From Bacteroidetes bacterium UBA6221 (GTDB lineage Bacteria > Bacteroidota > Bacteroidia > Chitinophagales > Chitinophagaceae), in NCBI GenBank assembly GCA_002421685.1, contig DISB01000016.1:128245-192244 (forward strand): 64,000 nt of DNA. Reading direction: 5' to 3'. The position numbers were made by a program, and so were the translations under genes. Below are positions 50,318 to 58,039 of this stretch, in pieces; the stretch's first letter is position 1, and every line of letters starts with the position of its first letter. The notes below the pieces were generated by a model that saw only the letters and a list, made by a program, of their open reading frames with translations, did no database searches and was not told where the DNA came from.

Positions 50318-51352
50318 ATGCTTACTTGGCGTGAATACCTGATTAATTCACAAAATGAAATGTCGTCCAAAAAAAAACTGGTCGAATATGCATACACTAT
50401 TGAACAGCGTGGTTTTCCCGTAATTTTTGATAGATACCACCTTTCTTACCTTCTAAATATGAGCCCTGTAATATTATCAAAAATAATAAATTCTGCCAAT
50501 TCGTTCTACCGCGAATTTACCATACCGAAAAAGAATGGGGGGCAACGGAGAATTAAATCACCATACCCCAGTTTACGTATGTGTCAAAAATGGATTAAAA
50601 CTCATATTATCGAAAAAATTCCAATTGCCGAACAATGTTATTCATATGTGAAGGGGAAATCTATTGTCGATAACGCAACTGTTCATATTGGGAGTACAGT
50701 GCTATACAAATTGGACTTAGAAAATTTCTTCGATAGCATTCCATTGAAGCGGATTATGTCCATTTTTTTGAACTGTGGGTATTCACATAAAGTTAGCTAT
50801 TACCTTAGCAAAATTTGCACACTGGATGACTGTTTACCACAAGGAGCATGCACGAGTCCGCCGTTAAGCAATATTGTTTGCAAGAGACTTGACAGACGCC
50901 TCGCAGGATTTGCAGACTATGAAGGCATCGCATACACACGATATTCAGACGATCTTTTTTTTAGTGGAGTAGATATTTCTAACCAATCAAAAGCATTTAT
51001 AAAAAAAATAGTAACAGCAGAGAGCTTTCAAATCAATAATGAGAAAGAGCTATACATAGATAGCCCTAGGCAGAGGAAAATTATTACTGGATTGTTGACA
51101 ACCGAGAAAGAAGTAAAATTGCCAAGGAGTTACAAGCGTGAATTAAAAGCATCAATATTCAAGTTTCTGAAGTACAACGAAGGACTCGATATCTATAAAC
51201 CCACGTTTGACCCTTTGTGCACAGAAAAAATTATAGGCAAGTTATTGTTTTGGAAATACGTAGAAAAAAATCAGGCGTATATTGATGATATTATCTTCCA
51301 TATAAAAAATCACGAAAAAAGCTATATCGAATCAATAACCCCGCTGTCATGA
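50318..51352 (+). CDS. retron reverse transcriptase
   Basis: 344 aa. RT domains are in order: the first catalytic Asp in YKLDLENFFDSIP (Asp133), the LPQGACTSPPLSN motif (173-185), YSDD (209-212) and the downstream RQRKIITGLL region. Two retron-specific signatures are present: NATVH (119-123, the NAxxH motif) and ITG at 256-258 (the VTG motif). No maturase or endonuclease domain follows, which excludes a group II intron. It copies the msd part of the adjacent RNA into msDNA. AT-rich like the two effector genes. Confidence 0.95.
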   Translation: MLTWREYLINSQNEMSSKKKLVEYAYTIEQRGFPVIFDRYHLSYLLNMSPVILSKIINSANSFYREFTIPKKNGGQRRIKSPYPSLRMCQKWIKTHIIEKIPIAEQCYSYVKGKSIVDNATVHIGSTVLYKLDLENFFDSIPLKRIMSIFLNCGYSHKVSYYLSKICTLDDCLPQGACTSPPLSNIVCKRLDRRLAGFADYEGIAYTRYSDDLFFSGVDISNQSKAFIKKIVTAESFQINNEKELYIDSPRQRKIITGLLTTEKEVKLPRSYKRELKASIFKFLKYNEGLDIYKPTFDPLCTEKIIGKLLFWKYVEKNQAYIDDIIFHIKNHEKSYIESITPLS

Positions 51353-51723
51353 GATGTCCGATACGATATCTTGTAATCGCAACATAAGCTATTCTTCGAA
51401 CTGCGCATCCCTGTCTACATAGTCACCCGACATCAATCCTCCCGCTCCCGCTCCCACCCTCAACTTATCTCTATCCATATTGTTTATCCAAAAGAGAGGG
51501 CCCATGCGCTCAGTGTGTTTACCATATTATTGCTGATAGCAACCTGCTACTGCCGGGCACAGCAACTATCTGCCCATGATATGCTGACCATCATCCAATG
51601 CCCGGACACGGCTTGAGTAAAACCAAAGTGCCCGAATACGGGGAAGGTTTCGTTTTCAGGATAAACGAAAAAGGAATTTTCCTGAACTACGCGATAAATC
51701 TCAATCAGCCCGGCACAACCTGT
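51353..51723. other. gap between the retron and the cbb3 cluster; gene remnant inside
   Basis: 370 bases without an intact gene. The first 145 show nothing recognised apart from short GCTCCC repeats. The rest holds the frameshifted remnant of a secreted protein (51499-51765). Confidence 0.6.
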
Positions 51724-51765
51724 TTACACCAGCGGAGGGGCGCTACTGCCCCGGTAAGCAATTAG
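51499..51765 (+). pseudogene. frameshifted remnant of a secreted protein gene
   Basis: In the frame of 51506 the sequence gives ALSVFTILLLIATCYCRAQQ, a signal peptide, then LSAHDMLTIIQC up to a TGA at 51614-51616. From 51613 the next frame continues LSKTKVPEYGEGFVFRINE and GIFLNYAINLNQP, with the same style of secreted-protein composition. No start codon is seen for the first part, so the gene is both truncated and frameshifted. It marks the right border of the retron insert. Confidence 0.5.
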
Positions 51766-52119
51766 TTTGTTGAGGAACATGGCGGCCATCTTTTCGCCGC
51801 GCCATTTTGCTTCCCCGGCTTTCGCGCCGTCAAACAATGCGTCTATGGTTGCGCGCCACAGCTTCAGCCACGCGTCAAAATGCGCCTGGTCTATAGGCAG
51901 CCTGGCATGTGGAGGAAAGGGCGCCCCGTAGTAAGTATGGTTATCCAGCAGCACGGTTTCCCAAAACTTGTACATCTTATCAAGGTGCTGTGGCCATCGG
52001 TCTTGTATCACACTGATGAAGATGGGGCCTATCAGGGTGTCCTGCCTTACGGCTGTATAAAAGGTATCCACCAGCAGGCGTATATCGCCGATATCGGTTA
52101 TGTCTTTTTTATCCTTCAT
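51724..52119 (-). CDS. group III truncated haemoglobin
   Basis: 131 aa from the ATG at 52119 (MKDKKDITDIGDIRLLVDTF); starts at 52134 or 52206 are possible but add non-conserved residues. The family pattern PIFISVIQDRWPQHLDKMYKFWETVLLDN is present, with the proximal His in the HFDAWLKLWRATID helix. Group III trHbs bind O2, CO or NO. Next to a cbb3 oxidase operon and an Rrf2-type regulator, an NO- or oxygen-related role is likely. It is the last gene of that operon. Confidence 0.9.
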   Translation of the reverse strand: MKDKKDITDIGDIRLLVDTFYTAVRQDTLIGPIFISVIQDRWPQHLDKMYKFWETVLLDNHTYYGAPFPPHARLPIDQAHFDAWLKLWRATIDALFDGAKAGEAKWRGEKMAAMFLNKLIAYRGSSAPPLV

Positions 52120-52130
52120 AGCAGTGCCGG

Positions 52131-52538
52131 TCATGATATGGAAAAATACCTGAACAAATAATACATGGCCCAACCTGCAAAACCGATGATGAGCACCCAT
52201 ACCCATGCGGGAATACTTTGCGGTGTTTCGCTGCCGGTAATGAGGAATGACTTCTGGTCGCCCTTGCCGTAGGCGTTTATCATCAGTGGCAGCACACCAT
52301 CTACCACGGCATTTTCCCTGATGCCTTCAATGGCTATGGCAGGACCGTTGCGCACTACGAAGGGTATTTTGCGAATGCCCTCCTTGCCCGTAGGATCTTT
52401 GCTCACTATCTTCAGCACATGCTCCCCGTCTGCCAGTTTCCTTGTATCCAGTTCAAAGCTGACCGGGGATACCACTTCCGCAATGGGTTTTGTTTCCTCA
52501 TCTATAAAAATAAATATCGTACTACTGCCGCGCATCAT
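52131..52538 (-). CDS. cbb3-associated membrane protein with Ig-like domain
   Basis: 135 aa. A beta-sandwich of about 95 residues (FELDTRKLADGEHVLKIVSKD, IPFVVRNGP) is followed by one C-terminal membrane segment (WVWVLIIGFAGWAMYYLF). The layout resembles the FixG-like Ig domain turned outwards, but it lacks the Fe-S region. It overlaps the next gene upstream by 17 bp and precedes the haemoglobin gene by 11 bp, so it is part of the oxidase operon. Confidence 0.7.
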   Translation of the reverse strand: MMRGSSTIFIFIDEETKPIAEVVSPVSFELDTRKLADGEHVLKIVSKDPTGKEGIRKIPFVVRNGPAIAIEGIRENAVVDGVLPLMINAYGKGDQKSFLITGSETPQSIPAWVWVLIIGFAGWAMYYLFRYFSIS

Positions 52539-52797
52539 ATGTGTTATTTAGTATTACTCGTTTAATATGACTTTCAGATTTTTCTCCGGGACGCACCAGC
52601 CATTTTACCGAATAGAAAACGGTCAGCAACACCACTGCTACCGTAGCCCATACTATTACATAGTCCCAGTTGCTTTCCGGTCCCGCCCCGTGGGTTATGC
52701 CCTTCAAAACCTTAGGCTGGTTGCGCTCGCAAACCGGGCAGGCCATTGCATATACTGTTTGCAACAGCAGCAGCGACAATATGGTCATTCTCTTCAT
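52522..52797 (-). CDS. small cbb3-associated membrane protein with CPVC motif
   Basis: 91 aa. Signal-like N-terminus (MKRMTILSLLLLQTVYAMA), a CPVCERNQPKVLKGITHG loop, one more membrane segment (VIVWATVAVVLLTVFYSVKWL) and a short cytoplasmic tail. The two Cys could bind copper or act in thiol exchange during oxidase assembly. Its ATG overlaps the stop of the cytochrome c gene by 1 bp (TAATG). Confidence 0.75.
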   Translation of the reverse strand: MKRMTILSLLLLQTVYAMACPVCERNQPKVLKGITHGAGPESNWDYVIVWATVAVVLLTVFYSVKWLVRPGEKSESHIKRVILNNTYDARQ

Positions 52798-53804
52798 TAC
52801 GGAGCCATTTTAAGTTTTACAAATTCCATTACCTTCTTTATCTCTTCGGGTGTGACAGGCGCTGCCTCGTTGCCCCAGCTGCTGCGTTCGTGGTTGATAA
52901 TGGCCGCCACTTCGTGTTCGGTAAAGCCCATATTCGTTCCTATTGGCGCCATTACTCCATACTCTTGCCTTGCATCGTAGCCGTTCATAATTATGTCTAC
53001 GTATAGCTCCAGGTCATCGCCGGTTACCACAGGGCTTCCTTTCAACGGCGGGAATGCACCGGGCAAGCCCATACCGTCGGCCTGGTGGCAGGCCTGGCAA
53101 TTGGCGGTGTACAGGGCTTTTCCGTCTGCCAGCGCTGCGCCTTCTGCGCCTGCGGCAGCCACTTTAGGCTCAGGTTTGTATAAGAATTCCGGCACTACGG
53201 CGCCCGATGGCAGTTCAGTCTGCTTCATGCTCTGCAGGTAGGCTACCAGGTACAGCGCGTCGTCTGTAGCTACCAGTTTTCCTTCTTTGCCGCGCATGTA
53301 GCTTTCGGGTACGTTCACGACAACATCGTGTTTACCAGGTTCCTTTTTTATGGTGAAGAGCCAGGGATAGGCAGGCATGATAGATTCCTTCACTACTATG
53401 CGCGGGTTGTACAGGTGCACCAGGTTCCAGTCGAGCGAGGGCTGGCGGTTGCCTACGTCCGTCAGGTCGGGGCCTGTGCGTTCGGTACCCATTAGTGTAG
53501 CTGTGTTGCGCCAGAAGTCAGTGCGGGTAATACCTGCATAGTCGGCCGCCATACTGGGCCGCGTGCCCCACATCTTGTCCATATCTATATTGCGCACCTG
53601 CTGGGTGTGGCAGGCCACACAACCGTTGGCTACAAATATGGCCTTGCCTTTTTCAGCTTCAGGACTCAGGGGCTTTGCGCCCGGCAATGGCGCGTTGTTG
53701 TTCTGGTTGCTGATGGCGGGCCCTACAGCCACCAGCATGGTGAGGCCGATAAACATCAGTGCCGCGGTTCCAAAAAGCTTTTTATGATTATCAAACAGTT
53801 CCAT
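52797..53804 (-). CDS. ccoO: cbb3 oxidase subunit: CcoO fused to a second cytochrome c domain
   Basis: 335 aa. N-terminal membrane anchor (11-29), then a FixO/CcoO domain with haem motif CVACH (62-66) and the GTRPSMAADYAGI, TERTGPDLTDVGNRQPS and IMPAYPWLF signatures of CcoO. After a linker rich in Ala and Gly, a second domain has haem motif CQACH (near 236-240), like the class I cytochrome of CcoP. So one protein carries two haem c groups for electron transfer to CcoN. Ends 1 bp into the next gene. Confidence 0.9.
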   Translation of the reverse strand: MELFDNHKKLFGTAALMFIGLTMLVAVGPAISNQNNNAPLPGAKPLSPEAEKGKAIFVANGCVACHTQQVRNIDMDKMWGTRPSMAADYAGITRTDFWRNTATLMGTERTGPDLTDVGNRQPSLDWNLVHLYNPRIVVKESIMPAYPWLFTIKKEPGKHDVVVNVPESYMRGKEGKLVATDDALYLVAYLQSMKQTELPSGAVVPEFLYKPEPKVAAAGAEGAALADGKALYTANCQACHQADGMGLPGAFPPLKGSPVVTGDDLELYVDIIMNGYDARQEYGVMAPIGTNMGFTEHEVAAIINHERSSWGNEAAPVTPEEIKKVMEFVKLKMAP

Positions 53805-53815
53805 CTATTTTTCTT

Positions 53816-55987
53816 TTAAACTTCTTCAACAATAAGCCCCTGTTTATTCAGCGATTTTTTTTCGAGCCTGTCTATCGCTTCTTCCTTCACATCCACCACG
53901 TAGTCGCGCTTTATCATTTTGTACATATTGTAGGCGAAGAACAAATGCGAAACCCACATGAGGCTACCACCTATGGCGCGCCAGAGCCAGTAGGGCGCCA
54001 TCAGCGTCACGCCTTCAATAAACGGTTTGCCACTCAGCCAGTGCAGCCCTTTCAGTGTGCCGCCATACATAAGCGGTATAGAATAGAACAGCAGCCCGAT
54101 GAGCGCCAGCCAGAAATGCGTGCCGATGGTGACCTGTGGGGCTTCTTTGCCCGTGAGCCGGGGCACCACCGCGTATATACATGCCCAGAGGAAGAAACTG
54201 ACGATGCCATACATGGTAAGGTGCGAGTGCGCTACCGTAAAATCAGTGAAGTGCCATACGAGGTTGGTAAAGCGGAACGCCTCTGCCGTGCCCTGCAGCG
54301 AACCCGTGCAATAGAAAATAATACCTACCAGGAAAAACGGCAAAGTGTAACTGTCCCTCACCTTGTACCAGGCCCCTTTGAAAGTCATCAGGAAATTGGT
54401 AGTGCCGGCGACAACGGGAACTACCATGCCCATGCTGCCTACGATGGCCACCGTTTGCAGCCACCAGGGTATAGCGCTGAATACAAAGTGGTGTGAGCCG
54501 ATGAGTGTGTAAAACAATATCTGCGCCCAGAAGGCGAGTATGCCCAGGCTGTAAGAATAAATAGGCTTGTTGAGTTGCTGCGGCAGGAAGTAATACACAA
54601 TGCCCAACGTAAACAGCATGAACCACATGCCCACGCCCTGGTGCATATAATATCCCTGCACAACGGTTTCACCCAGTCCCTTCTGCCAGTAAGGGATATA
54701 AGCCACCAGTGAAATAACGATAGTGAATATGATGGCCGACACCATATACCAGTTGGAGATATAAATTTCCTTCGTCTTCCGCGCGGCAATAGTCTTCAGG
54801 AAGTTGGTGAGCGAGAGCGCGAGGGCGATACCAAACAGCAACATCACGGGCCACACATATTCACGGTATTCCCCTCCTCCGTTGTTGATACCCGCCATCA
54901 GGAATATGGTGCCTATCACCACCGCGGCATTGATTAAATACAGGCTGTACCATCCCCATTTTATTTTTGCCAACGGCACATTACTTACCCGCGGCACGAT
55001 GTAATGGCCCAGCCCAAGCATACCCAGCGAGGCCCAACCCCAGAAGACGGCGTTTGTATGTACGGGCCGCAACCTGCCAAAGCTCAGCCAACTCAAATGG
55101 TCGGCATCGGGGGCAACAAATTTTATCCCGAGGTATTCTCCTATAGTAGTGCCAAACAACAGCCAAAACGTAGCACAGCCAAGGTACCAAAGCACCAGCC
55201 GCGACAATGCGGGATCAATATTGGGGCGCGGCAGCGCCTTCTTTTTTACCGCAACGATGGGCAAACCATAATCCGGTATGATATTTACCAAACCTTTTGA
55301 GTCTTCGGCGGGCGCATTCCCCGACAGCTCGCGGTTGTTGAGCGAATAGTCCAGGGCCTTCTTCCGCTGCGCCAGGATGGCCTCAACTTCTTCAGCAGGC
55401 CTCGACCGCAAATATTCAGCCAACTGTTCCGCCTCTTCCATCCGAAGTTTGTTTTTCTGGCGGTTGACCGCATTGCTTATTTTAACCCAAAGCAATACAA
55501 GCGCCGCCAGTATGGGAATAGATAAAAGTGCGATAGTGATAATGACGCCGCCTTCTGAAAGCAAAGAGCTTCCGTCGGCCTTGGTGAGCGCCTGCGCCGC
55601 CGCCGGGCCGGATGCGGCCAATGATAGCAGGAATAATAGTACACTGGCAACCTTGTGGGATGAGCCTGGCCTGTCGCGCTTCTTAAGGGTGAGCAGCTTA
55701 TCTATCTGCCCGCTGTCCAGGTTGCGCATATGCTCTTCCAGCAGCATCCGGTTTGTATGGCTATTGCGCTTGCGGTAGCTTTCCCGCAATGCCGACACTT
55801 TCGACCTCAATGCAACGGCAAACACAATCATCGCAAGCGACGCGAGAAAAACGAACCATACCGGCGCCCCGCCAGAACTGAAGGAAAAACCGGACGGGGT
55901 CATTTCCCCGGCAAACGCAGCGTTAACCCCCGTAAGGGCAATAACAATTGCGATAAACGTACTTATAATGACTTTCCGCGACTTCAT
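53816..55987 (-). CDS. ccoN: cbb3-type cytochrome c oxidase subunit I with a long N-terminal extension
   Basis: 723 aa, about 200 longer than usual CcoN. The oxidase core (about 245-700) has 12 membrane segments and the haem-copper ligands: low-spin haem His in RPVHTNAVFWGW, CuB His in GSHHFVFSAIPWW, haem b3 His in FTVAHSHLTMYG. The first 240 residues hold a signal peptide and membrane segments (46-64, 112-132, 147-167) that alternate with two similar amphipathic stretches, EEHMRNLDSGQIDKLL and EEAEQLAEYLRSRPAEEVEA, each before a basic run. It reduces O2 at low tension. First gene of the operon. Confidence 0.92.
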   Translation of the reverse strand: MKSRKVIISTFIAIVIALTGVNAAFAGEMTPSGFSFSSGGAPVWFVFLASLAMIVFAVALRSKVSALRESYRKRNSHTNRMLLEEHMRNLDSGQIDKLLTLKKRDRPGSSHKVASVLLFLLSLAASGPAAAQALTKADGSSLLSEGGVIITIALLSIPILAALVLLWVKISNAVNRQKNKLRMEEAEQLAEYLRSRPAEEVEAILAQRKKALDYSLNNRELSGNAPAEDSKGLVNIIPDYGLPIVAVKKKALPRPNIDPALSRLVLWYLGCATFWLLFGTTIGEYLGIKFVAPDADHLSWLSFGRLRPVHTNAVFWGWASLGMLGLGHYIVPRVSNVPLAKIKWGWYSLYLINAAVVIGTIFLMAGINNGGGEYREYVWPVMLLFGIALALSLTNFLKTIAARKTKEIYISNWYMVSAIIFTIVISLVAYIPYWQKGLGETVVQGYYMHQGVGMWFMLFTLGIVYYFLPQQLNKPIYSYSLGILAFWAQILFYTLIGSHHFVFSAIPWWLQTVAIVGSMGMVVPVVAGTTNFLMTFKGAWYKVRDSYTLPFFLVGIIFYCTGSLQGTAEAFRFTNLVWHFTDFTVAHSHLTMYGIVSFFLWACIYAVVPRLTGKEAPQVTIGTHFWLALIGLLFYSIPLMYGGTLKGLHWLSGKPFIEGVTLMAPYWLWRAIGGSLMWVSHLFFAYNMYKMIKRDYVVDVKEEAIDRLEKKSLNKQGLIVEEV

Positions 55988-56033
55988 ATTAAGATATTAA
56001 TACCTTTTTATCTTTTATTTTATCAAAAAAATG

Positions 56034-56465
56034 TTACCGTTTCAAAAATGTCCCGCTGTTATCCAGCGCGTCGCCCAAATCGCCCACCTTAGCTGTTTCA
56101 AACGTTTGCATCAGTTGCATCCTTACTGTTTTAAACTGGTGATGAATAGGACACGGATGACTTTCGGAACATTGAGGTAAGCCTAAACCACAGCCCTTGA
56201 ACAATCGTTCTCCATCCACAGCCCTGACTATATCCGCCAGTGAGCGTTTCATTGAAATATGATCAAGGTAAAAACCGCCGTTAGGTCCTTTTGACGATTG
56301 CAAAAGCCCCTTCCGGCTCAAATCCTGTAAGATCTTGGCGATAAAATGTACGGGTGAATCAATTCCCTGTGCAATTTCCTTTATAGCAACCTTATCGCCG
56401 TCCTTTGTTTTCTGTGCTATAAATATCATAGCCCTTATTGCATATTCACAGGTTTTGGAAAACAT
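56034..56465 (-). CDS. Rrf2-family iron-sulfur transcriptional regulator
   Basis: 143 aa. Winged helix (1-75: TCEYAIRAMIFIAQKTKDG, HFIAKILQDLSRKGLLQSSK, GPNGGFYLDH) then three Cys in GCGLGLPQCSESHPCPIHH with CX6CX5C spacing, close to the CX5CX5C of NsrR and IscR, so a [2Fe-2S] or [4Fe-4S] cluster is likely. It sits 46 bp upstream of ccoN and can control it in answer to NO or oxygen. A separate promoter probably drives it. Confidence 0.9.
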   Translation of the reverse strand: MFSKTCEYAIRAMIFIAQKTKDGDKVAIKEIAQGIDSPVHFIAKILQDLSRKGLLQSSKGPNGGFYLDHISMKRSLADIVRAVDGERLFKGCGLGLPQCSESHPCPIHHQFKTVRMQLMQTFETAKVGDLGDALDNSGTFLKR

Positions 56466-56495
56466 CTGGCTCTTTTCAGCTGCAAAGCTATATTA

Positions 56496-56525
56496 ACAAA
56501 AAAGAAGACCTTATTGTCTTTTTTA
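56496..56525. promoter_or_regulatory. possible operator upstream of the Rrf2 regulator
   Basis: AAAAAGAAGAC, 6 nt, GTCTTTTTT is an interrupted inverted repeat (GAC...GTC core with A/T arms) 30 nt before the start. It fits autoregulation by the Rrf2 protein but is not a known consensus. Confidence 0.35.
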
Positions 56526-56622
56526 ATAGGGTATAGTATTCATTGATATAACAAATATAAGTAACACGGCAGGCTTAGGCTTAAATCATCCGCATGGCCA
56601 TTTTCTCTATCTTTGCCACCGG

Positions 56623-57993
56623 ATGCTCTACGCCATAGTAGATATTGAAACAACTGGTAGCTACGCTGCTGGAAACGGTATTACCGAAATAGCCATCGTG
56701 ATACACGACGGGCAAAAGGTGATGCATGTGTACGAGTCGCTGGTGAACCCAAAACAGGAGATACCCTATTTTATACAAAGGCTTACGGGCATCAACAACG
56801 ACATGGTGGCCTACGCTCCTGCCTTTACCGAAATAGCAGCACAGGTGCACGAACTGCTGCAGGACAAGGTCTTTGTAGCGCATAATGTCAACTTCGATTA
56901 CAGCTTCCTGAAGCACCACCTGGCCAACGAAGGCTACGAACTCAATACAAAAAAGCTCTGCACAGTAAGGCTGGCCCGTAAGATCATTCCGGGCTATCGC
57001 AGTTACAGCCTGGGTAAGCTCTGCCACCAGGTAGGTATCGAGCTCACCAACCACCACCGTGCGGGCGGAGATGCCGTGGCCACTGCAGAACTGTTCAGGA
57101 TACTGGTGGAAAACGATAATGACGGCGTGATAGCCAATATGCTGAAAGGCCGCAACCGCGAGCAATACATTCCGCCCAACGTACCCGTGGAGCAGGTGGA
57201 CAACCTGCCGCCGGCGCCGGGTGTATATTATTTCTACAATGCACAGGGGAAAATCATTTATGTAGGCAAGGCAGTGAACCTGGCCAAGCGCATAAAAGGG
57301 CATTTCAGCAACAACAAACCCAATAAGCAGAAACAGGAATTTATGCGGGAGATACACCGCATATCTTATACCGAATGCGCTACCGAACTGATGGCGCATA
57401 TACTGGAAAGCGCGGAGATACGCCGCCTGTGGCCATCGCACAACCGCAGCCAGCGGGGCTACCTGCCACGCTACGGCCTGTTTGTATATGAAGACCGCAA
57501 TGGCTACAAGCGTATGGGGATAGAAAAGAACAAACTGTACTTCAAACCCGTACATACTTTCAACACCATAATAGAGGGGCACAACCGCTTGCGCGAGCTG
57601 ATACAGGAATATAACCTCTGCGCCCGCCTGTGCAACCTGGCCAAAACCGACGATTGCGCGGAGAGCATTTACGCTGAGCATTGCCACGGTGCATGTACCG
57701 GAGCAGAAGCTACAGATGTGTACAATGCCAAAGTAGAAAAAGCCGTCAACACCCTACAGCAGCAATTACCCACTTTCGCACTGCTGGACAAAGGGATAAA
57801 CGAGGCGGAGCAAAGCTGCATATTAGTAAAGCAGGGCAGTTTCTTCGGCATGGGTTATATAGCGCACGATACCAACCTGGATGACATAGAACAATTAGAA
57901 AGCACCTTACAGCCCTACCAGGACAATGATTACATCCGCAACCTGGTTTTCAAACACGCGGCGGAGTATCCGGAAAAGTGTTTTACTTTTTAG
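56623..57993 (+). CDS. DEDDh exonuclease fused to GIY-YIG nuclease (Cho/UvrC-like)
   Basis: 456 aa. Residues 1-165 are a PolIII epsilon-type exonuclease with motifs AIVDIETTG, AHNVNFDYSFLKHHL and HRAGGDAVAT (His-Asp of DEDDh). After a linker, a GIY-YIG domain follows (near 195-275: PPAPGVYYFYNAQGKIIYVG, then KAVNLAKRIKGHF) as in UvrC and Cho. The C-terminal 180 residues are conserved among such fusions but have no known motif. Probably a repair nuclease that cuts beside bulky lesions. It stands alone, divergent from the Rrf2 gene. Confidence 0.9.
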   Translation: MLYAIVDIETTGSYAAGNGITEIAIVIHDGQKVMHVYESLVNPKQEIPYFIQRLTGINNDMVAYAPAFTEIAAQVHELLQDKVFVAHNVNFDYSFLKHHLANEGYELNTKKLCTVRLARKIIPGYRSYSLGKLCHQVGIELTNHHRAGGDAVATAELFRILVENDNDGVIANMLKGRNREQYIPPNVPVEQVDNLPPAPGVYYFYNAQGKIIYVGKAVNLAKRIKGHFSNNKPNKQKQEFMREIHRISYTECATELMAHILESAEIRRLWPSHNRSQRGYLPRYGLFVYEDRNGYKRMGIEKNKLYFKPVHTFNTIIEGHNRLRELIQEYNLCARLCNLAKTDDCAESIYAEHCHGACTGAEATDVYNAKVEKAVNTLQQQLPTFALLDKGINEAEQSCILVKQGSFFGMGYIAHDTNLDDIEQLESTLQPYQDNDYIRNLVFKHAAEYPEKCFTF

Positions 57994-58039
57994 TGGCAAG
58001 CCCAGTGCCCATTATCAAATTATCAAATTGCCAGATTAA

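Noticed and set aside
50318..51352. group II intron or diversity-generating retroelement RT
   Set aside because: No maturase or endonuclease domain, no variable/template repeats, and NAxxH, (V/I)TG and a1/a2 repeats point to a retron.
56581..57687. 368-codon minus-strand frame
   Set aside because: Opposite the exonuclease/GIY-YIG gene, which has clear catalytic motifs on the other strand.
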